Part shown: piece by piece, positions 16,092 through 19,890 of the stretch
Position numbering within the stretch: the first letter of the stretch is position 1
Layout of the letters: each line of letters starts with the position of its first letter
Assembly: GCA_905236495.1 (NCBI GenBank)
Contig: CAJOPV010000150.1
Span: 1-19,890, forward strand
Direction: 5' to 3'
DNA: 19,890 bases
From: an uncultured Christensenellaceae bacterium
Lineage (GTDB): Bacteria; Bacillota; Clostridia; Christensenellales; Aristaeellaceae
Notes under the pieces: generated by a model
What the model was told of the DNA's origin: nothing
The model's input: the letters and a program-made list of their open reading frames with translations, nothing else
Database searches by the model: none
Made by a program: the position numbers and the translations under genes

Positions 16092-16949
16092 TCACTCCTG
16101 TTTCTTTAGCAAATTCCAATCCACCTGCTTTTTCCGCAGGGTATCAAAAAACGAATGAGGGTCGGGCTGGATGAGCTGGGCCCGCTCCGCCGCCAGAGAG
16201 ATTTCCACCCGGGCCTCATCCGTTACCGGCAAAAGCGTCTGCCCATCCACCGCCAATTGCAGCCTTCGCCGGGCCTGTCCGTGGGCCAGCAGCGTGATCC
16301 GGGCCGTCAGGGGCAGTATCACGGGCCGCAAAAGCAGCTCCCGGGCGCACAGGGGCGTGATCATCAGGCAGGGCGCGTCGGGCCGTACGATGGGGCCCCC
16401 GGCGGACAGGCCGTAGCCCGTGCAGCCCAGGGGCGTGGAGACCACCGCCCCGTCCCCGTGGGCGGTGAATACCTCCTCCCCGTCCGCCAGCACCTGCAAT
16501 TCCATCACCCCGGGATGCTCCCCCCGGGTGAAGGCCAGGTCGTTCAGCGCCAGGTAACTCTTTCCCTGATAACGGACGTGCAGAAGCGGGCAATCCACCG
16601 TGGGATAGGCGTCCCGGGTCAAGAGGGCAGAGAGCATTTCCGGCTCCCCGGGGCTGCCGGGCATCAGGAAGCCCACCGTGCCCGTATGCACCCCCAGCAT
16701 GGGGATGCCCCGGGGCGCGGCGTACCGGGCCGCCCGCAGCAGCGTTCCGTCCCCGCCGAATACCGCCATGGCCCGAAGGCCGTAAGGGAGCTCTTCCGGG
16801 GGGCAGCCTTCGCCGATCCCCTGATCCGCCATCCATACGTCCGAAAGCACCCGGGCCCCAAGGGGCAAAAGGGCCTGCTGCAAAGCCCGGGCTGCCGCTG
16901 CGCTCTGCGGCTGATAGGGATTTGCATAGAAATAGAAAAGCTGTTCCAT
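16092..16949 (-). CDS. nadK: NAD kinase
   Basis: Phosphorylates NAD to NADP in the cytoplasm, supplying NADPH for enzymes such as Dxr. The product is 285 residues. The catalytic GGDGT is at 65-69, and the NAD-contact ND pair at 136-137 sits in ALNDLAF. The second signature reads STPLGCTGYGLSAGGP (171-186); the family usually has TPTGSTAY, so Ser is Cys176 and Ala is Gly178 here. The C-terminus ends with an unusual charged tail (RKKQVDWNLLKKQE). ATG 16949 is preceded by GGAGGCAGGAT. First gene of the nadK-argR-recN operon. Confidence 0.94.
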   Translation of the reverse strand: MEQLFYFYANPYQPQSAAAARALQQALLPLGARVLSDVWMADQGIGEGCPPEELPYGLRAMAVFGGDGTLLRAARYAAPRGIPMLGVHTGTVGFLMPGSPGEPEMLSALLTRDAYPTVDCPLLHVRYQGKSYLALNDLAFTRGEHPGVMELQVLADGEEVFTAHGDGAVVSTPLGCTGYGLSAGGPIVRPDAPCLMITPLCARELLLRPVILPLTARITLLAHGQARRRLQLAVDGQTLLPVTDEARVEISLAAERAQLIQPDPHSFFDTLRKKQVDWNLLKKQE

Positions 16950-16973
16950 ATCCTGCCTCCGTTCCGCCCGACC

Positions 16974-17002
16974 ATCATAGCATATTTATGCATTTTTCTC
17001 AA
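16974..17002 (-). promoter_or_regulatory. Candidate promoter for nadK-argR-recN
   Basis: Minus strand TTGAGA (17002-16997), 17 nt, TATGAT (16979-16974), within an AT-rich stretch. Transcription would start near 16967, 18 nt before the nadK ATG. Confidence 0.7.
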
Positions 17003-17041
17003 CCCCATTCAGCCGAAAATCAGAAAAAAAGCAAGGAATGC

Positions 17042-17070
17042 TTGACAAACGGCCCTGCCGCGCCTATGAT
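17042..17070 (+). promoter_or_regulatory. Strong candidate promoter for tsaC
   Basis: A perfect TTGACA (17042-17047), 17 nt, TATGAT (17065-17070). Predicted start near 17077, leaving a leader of about 83 nt. It is divergent from the nadK promoter; the two -35 boxes are 39 nt apart. Confidence 0.78.
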
Positions 17071-17075
17071 AGATC

Positions 17076-17118
17076 GGTCCCGAAGGGACTGTATATACCG
17101 AATATGGAAGAATATACC
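17076..17118 (+). promoter_or_regulatory. tsaC leader: 5'-end hairpin and ATATACC repeats
   Basis: GTCCC-GAA-GGGAC (17077-17089) forms a compact 5-bp stem with a G-U pair below it, right at the predicted transcript 5' end. It is followed by two ATATACC copies at 17093-17099 and 17112-17118, 19 nt apart. The hairpin may protect the mRNA end. No riboswitch or T-box pattern was recognised. Confidence 0.35.
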
Positions 17119-17159
17119 AATTATACACCCGCTGTATATGCAAGGGAGGAACGCAGCCC

Positions 17160-18176
17160 ATGGATACCTTATGCCTGCCCGCGGCCGAGGACAGCCTGCG
17201 CCGGGGAGCGGAGCTGCTGAAAACGGGGCAGGTGGTGGCCTTTCCCACGGAGACGGTTTACGGCCTGGGGGCGGACGCCCTGAACGAGGCCGCCGTCCGA
17301 GCTATTTTCGCCGCCAAGGAGCGGCCCGCCGATAACCCGCTGATCGTGCACGTATGGAGCCGGGATCAATTGGAGGGGCTGTGCCTTGTCACCGATACCG
17401 CCCGGAAGCTGATGGACGCCTATTGGCCCGGGCCGCTGACGATGCTGCTTTTGAAAACGGATCGGGTGCCCGCCGTCACCACCGCGGGGCTGCCCTCGGT
17501 GGCGGTGCGCTGCCCGGATCATCCCGTGGCCCAGGCGCTGCTGAAGGAATGCGCCCTGCCCATCGCCGCCCCCAGCGCCAACCGCTCCGGGCGGCCCAGC
17601 CCCACCAGCGCCGCCCACGTGTGGCAGGATATGAAAGGCCGCATCCCCCTGATCCTGGACGGCGGCGAATGCCGGGTGGGGGTGGAAAGCACGGTGGTGG
17701 ATCTGACGGGAGAAATCCCCACGGTGCTGCGGCCCGGGGCCGTGACGCCCCGGATGATCGCCGACGTGGCAGGAAAGTGCGCCGTGGCCCCCAGCGTGAT
17801 GCGCCCCCTGCTGGAGGGGGAAACCGCGCCGTCCCCCGGTATGCGGCATCGGCATTATGCGCCTAAGGCGCCCATGACCGTGTATATCGGGCCGGATGAA
17901 CGGGTGGCAACGGTGCTGCGGGAGCAGTATGACGCAACGGAAAACGCCGTGCTGCTGGCCCGGGAAAGCCTGCTGCCCCTGCTTGGGCAGCGGCGGGCCT
18001 TCTCTCTGGGGAATACCCCGGCGGAAGGGGCGCGCCTGCTTTTCCAGCGGCTGCGGGAAATGGACGCCCTGGGGGCCGGGCGTATCTATGCCCAAGGCTG
18101 GGAGCCGGAAGGCGACGCCCTGGCGGTGATGAACCGCATGGCCCGCGCCGCGGCCTTCGATATCGTGCACGTGTAA
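17160..18176 (+). CDS. tsaC: L-threonylcarbamoyladenylate synthase (TsaC/Sua5 family, two-domain Sua5 type)
   Basis: Makes threonylcarbamoyl-AMP from threonine, bicarbonate and ATP, the first step of the universal t6A37 tRNA modification. The 338-residue length is the long Sua5 form. The YrdC domain (about 10-205) shows VAFPTETVYGLGADA at 26-40, the KERPADNPL nucleotide motif at 53-61, PSANRSGRPSPTSA, and the GVESTVVDL strand. The linker SPGMRHRHYAP at 225-235 is the conserved element that closes over the active site, followed by the C-terminal Sua5 domain to the end. ATG 17160 has GGGAGG about 10 nt upstream. It is a single-gene transcript by its flanking promoter and terminator. The partners TsaB, TsaD and TsaE are not in the window. 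Confidence 0.96.
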   Translation: MDTLCLPAAEDSLRRGAELLKTGQVVAFPTETVYGLGADALNEAAVRAIFAAKERPADNPLIVHVWSRDQLEGLCLVTDTARKLMDAYWPGPLTMLLLKTDRVPAVTTAGLPSVAVRCPDHPVAQALLKECALPIAAPSANRSGRPSPTSAAHVWQDMKGRIPLILDGGECRVGVESTVVDLTGEIPTVLRPGAVTPRMIADVAGKCAVAPSVMRPLLEGETAPSPGMRHRHYAPKAPMTVYIGPDERVATVLREQYDATENAVLLARESLLPLLGQRRAFSLGNTPAEGARLLFQRLREMDALGAGRIYAQGWEPEGDALAVMNRMARAAAFDIVHV

Positions 18177-18193
18177 GAGACGGTAAAACGAAG

Positions 18194-18247
18194 CGGGGGA
18201 GGGACGCTCTTTGGAGCCCAAAGAGCGCCTCTCCCCCGTGCCTTTTC
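18194..18247. terminator. Long imperfect hairpin terminator after tsaC
   Basis: CGGGGGAG pairs with CTCCCCCG and CGCTCTTT pairs with AAAGAGCG, with a small mismatched interior and the 7-nt loop GGAGCCC (18194-18238). A CCTTTT tail follows on the plus strand. On the minus strand CTTCGTTTTA follows, so it may stop transcription from both sides. Confidence 0.65.
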
Positions 18248-18263
18248 CCGAGAGGATGGTCAG

Positions 18264-18282
18264 AGGGGCCGCGAAGGCCCCT
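18264..18282. terminator. Second hairpin, next to the DUF362 gene stop
   Basis: AGGGGCC (18264-18270), loop GCGAA, GGCCCCT (18276-18282): a perfect 7-bp stem starting 2 nt past the minus-strand DUF362 stop. It lacks a T-run on either side, so it may aid termination or protect the mRNA 3' end rather than act as a full terminator. Confidence 0.45.
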
Positions 18283-18284
18283 GG

Positions 18285-19358
18285 TTATTGTTGCTGCAAA
18301 GCCGCTTCCGCTGCCGCCAAAGCCTCCTGGGCCTTCCGGCGGCGCTCCGCCACGATGGGCAGCTCGCGGAAGGGCTGAACGCCCTTCACCGCGTCGGCGG
18401 GCAGGATGCGCCGGTCATCCGCGTCGGTATCCAGCAGCACGTAGCGGCGGTTGCCCATGCCCAATTCCTGCATATAGCTCAGCTGACGGTGTCCGTGGCG
18501 GCTTTCGATGCGCTCCCGCATGGCGGCGCCGTCCGTTTCCGACAGGGCGTAGATCATATCCACGCAGGCTTGATCCACCGCCAGGATATCCGTGGAGGCC
18601 AGGATGCCCACGTTGGGGGTCACCACCTTTTCCGCCAGGCAGCCCTCGCAGTCGCAGGAGACGGAGATATTCCGCATCACGTTGACGTAGCAGATCTGCT
18701 TGCCGAAATAATCAATGGTGGCCTTGGTGGATTCGGCGATGCGCTCCATCAATTCTTCCTCGGCGATGCTCCACTGGTCGTCGGAGCCCTCCGCCTGGTG
18801 GATCATCTTTTTACCGATTTTGCCGTCGGCGCAGCCGATGCCGATATTCTTGTTGCTGCCGCCAAAGCCGCCCATGGTATGGCCCTTGAAGTGGGTCAGC
18901 ACCACCAGGGAATCGTAGGTGGGCAGGGTTTTGCCCACGGTCATATGGTCGAACCACTTGCCGCCCTTCACGGGCAGGTCACAGGTGCCCTCCGCGTCGG
19001 TGATATCCACGGGGCAGAAGGTCCAGCCGTTGATTTTCAGGGTTTCCCGGTGCTTTTCGGTGGTATCCCGGTCCCCTTGGTAGAAGGTGTTGGTTTCCAC
19101 GATGACAGCGTCCTTCAGCTCCGTTTTCACCAGATGCTCCACCCACTCGTGGGGGATGATATTGGGGCCGTACTGCTCGCCGGTGTGCAGCTTGATGGCG
19201 ACTTTGCCGGTGATCTGCCCGTTCACCCGGTCGTAGAGCTTTTTGAGCCCTGCGGCGGACAGATCCCTGGTGAAATAGACGATAGATTCATTGCCTGTGC
19301 GCTCGGCATAAGGCACGTAGCGCTCTCCTCCCGCGCCGGGGATCTTCTTTTCGCTCAT
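18285..19358 (-). CDS. DUF362 domain protein
   Basis: A 357-residue protein of the DUF362 family, whose biochemical role is not established. The body shows the family pattern: GKVAIKLHTGE near 51-61, THFKGHTMGGFGGSNKNIGIG at 155-175, and a compact cysteine group Cys235, Cys237, Cys240 (CDCEGC) that could bind metal. ASTDILAVDQACVDM follows. The C-terminal tail is an Ala/Glu/Gln-rich helix. There is no separate CxxCxxCxxxCP ferredoxin domain, unlike some members, and no signal peptide. ATG 19358 has AAAGGAAG upstream. It starts 15 nt after a flavin-reductase-like gene on the same strand, so the two are likely co-transcribed, which hints at redox or metal-related work (inference). Confidence 0.88.
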   Translation of the reverse strand: MSEKKIPGAGGERYVPYAERTGNESIVYFTRDLSAAGLKKLYDRVNGQITGKVAIKLHTGEQYGPNIIPHEWVEHLVKTELKDAVIVETNTFYQGDRDTTEKHRETLKINGWTFCPVDITDAEGTCDLPVKGGKWFDHMTVGKTLPTYDSLVVLTHFKGHTMGGFGGSNKNIGIGCADGKIGKKMIHQAEGSDDQWSIAEEELMERIAESTKATIDYFGKQICYVNVMRNISVSCDCEGCLAEKVVTPNVGILASTDILAVDQACVDMIYALSETDGAAMRERIESRHGHRQLSYMQELGMGNRRYVLLDTDADDRRILPADAVKGVQPFRELPIVAERRRKAQEALAAAEAALQQQ

Positions 19359-19373
19359 GGCTTGCTTCCTTTC

Positions 19374-19890
19374 TTATTTAAGTTTCAGCCCATCGCTGAA
19401 CGCCTTGCCGACCACCTCGCCCACCACCCGGTAGGCGTTGAAGGAGGGATCGAAGATGATGGGCCGCAGCTTGCCCAGATCCACCGTCCCGTCAGTGAGG
19501 ATGCTTTCATCCGCCTGGGAGGCCACGATCTCGCCGATCAGGTAGCCCGTTTTCGGGTCCCAGGAACGAACGGTGCATTCCAGCGTCAGGGGGTATTCCT
19601 CGATGATAGGGGCGTTCACATGGGCGCTTTTGTGGGTGTGGCAGCCCGCTTTTTCGATTTTGTTCACCTTTTTGCCCGTTTCCACCCCGAAATAATCGGA
19701 GATCAGCACCGTATCCGCCGTGCCGAAGGCCACGGTAAAGGCCCCGGTGCGCTCAAAATTTTCGGTGGTCTTATGCCGGGAGAGCATCAGGGTGATTTCT
19801 CCCATATCGCTCTGCATGCCCCAGGCGGCGTTCATGGCGTTGGGTACGCCGTTTTCATCGTAGGTGCCGATGATGAATACCCCCTCCGGG
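19374..19890 (-). CDS. Flavin reductase family protein (FMN-binding split barrel), partial
   Basis: The 5' end lies beyond the right edge; 171 residues are visible up to TAA 19376-19374. Reading in from the edge gives PEGVFIIGTYDENGVPNAMNAAWG, matching the start of the FMN-binding split-barrel fold, where family members read like PxxVxxxGTxDxxGxPN. Later segments (SRHKTTENFERTGAFTVAF, LECTVRSW, GEIVASQADESIL) fit the same fold and the family length of about 190. In-frame ATG 19835 is internal and not the true start. Members bind FMN and can reduce flavin or act as small oxidoreductases; the substrate cannot be told. It lies 15 nt upstream of the DUF362 gene. Confidence 0.88.
   Translation of the reverse strand, partial: PEGVFIIGTYDENGVPNAMNAAWGMQSDMGEITLMLSRHKTTENFERTGAFTVAFGTADTVLISDYFGVETGKKVNKIEKAGCHTHKSAHVNAPIIEEYPLTLECTVRSWDPKTGYLIGEIVASQADESILTDGTVDLGKLRPIIFDPSFNAYRVVGEVVGKAFSDGLKLK

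Noticed and set aside
17104..17220. A tyrosine-rich 38-codon frame starting in the tsaC leader (MEEYTNYTPAVYA...)
   Set aside because: It has no ribosome site, overlaps the tsaC start out of frame, and its tyrosine content follows from the AT-rich TATA repeats. It does not look like an attenuator because no antiterminator pair follows.
17169..18221. A 350-residue minus-strand open frame opposite tsaC
   Set aside because: Antisense shadow; the plus strand has full Sua5 motifs, promoter and ribosome site.

Overview
This window reads as chromosomal core DNA from a GC-rich, Gram-positive-type member of the Clostridia, plausibly a gut lineage near the Oscillospirales or Christensenellales. The evidence is a PolC-type replicative polymerase, the clostridial gene order frr-uppS-cdsA-dxr-rseP-ispG-polC, the nadK-argR-recN block, a low-GC-Firmicute style Wzz/BY-kinase/PHP-phosphatase trio, and sigma-A-like promoters with 17-nt spacers. 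Lineage is inferred from gene order and sequence character only. No tRNA, rRNA, CRISPR array, transposase or phage gene was seen.

Layout. Positions 1-8568 (minus strand) form one long gene string: frr, a 68-residue unknown protein, uppS, cdsA, dxr, rseP, ispG and the N-terminal half of polC, which runs off the left edge. It links ribosome recycling, isoprenoid precursor synthesis (dxr, ispG), the polyprenyl carrier (uppS), phospholipid synthesis (cdsA), membrane proteolysis (rseP) and DNA replication. A candidate promoter lies just upstream of frr. Between ispG and polC is a short AT-richer remnant of a 4Fe-4S ferredoxin-like gene in which each cluster motif has lost one cysteine. Upstream of frr lies a RibF-like FAD synthetase (8646-9209, minus) without a riboflavin-kinase domain.

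Positions 9210-13929 (plus strand) start with an AT-rich regulatory region holding a strong candidate promoter, tandem repeats and palindromes. Then come a Wzz-type chain-length protein, a CpsD/YwqD-type tyrosine kinase and a CpsB/YwqE-type phosphatase, ended by a terminator, then an OmpR-family response regulator and its histidine kinase. The trio is a complete tyrosine phosphorylation and dephosphorylation circuit for surface polysaccharide, but no glycosyltransferase, flippase or polymerase gene follows it here.

Positions 13936-16949 (minus) are recN, argR and nadK, tightly packed behind one promoter. A divergent consensus-like promoter drives tsaC/sua5 (17160-18176, plus). Hairpins separate it from a DUF362 protein and a partial flavin-reductase-family protein (minus strand, running off the right edge).

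Most of the window is housekeeping. I do not see a clearly new multi-gene system. The points most worth checking are the decayed ferredoxin remnant, the single-domain RibF, the coupled small ORF between frr and uppS, and the stand-alone tyrosine-phosphorylation module with its dense promoter region.
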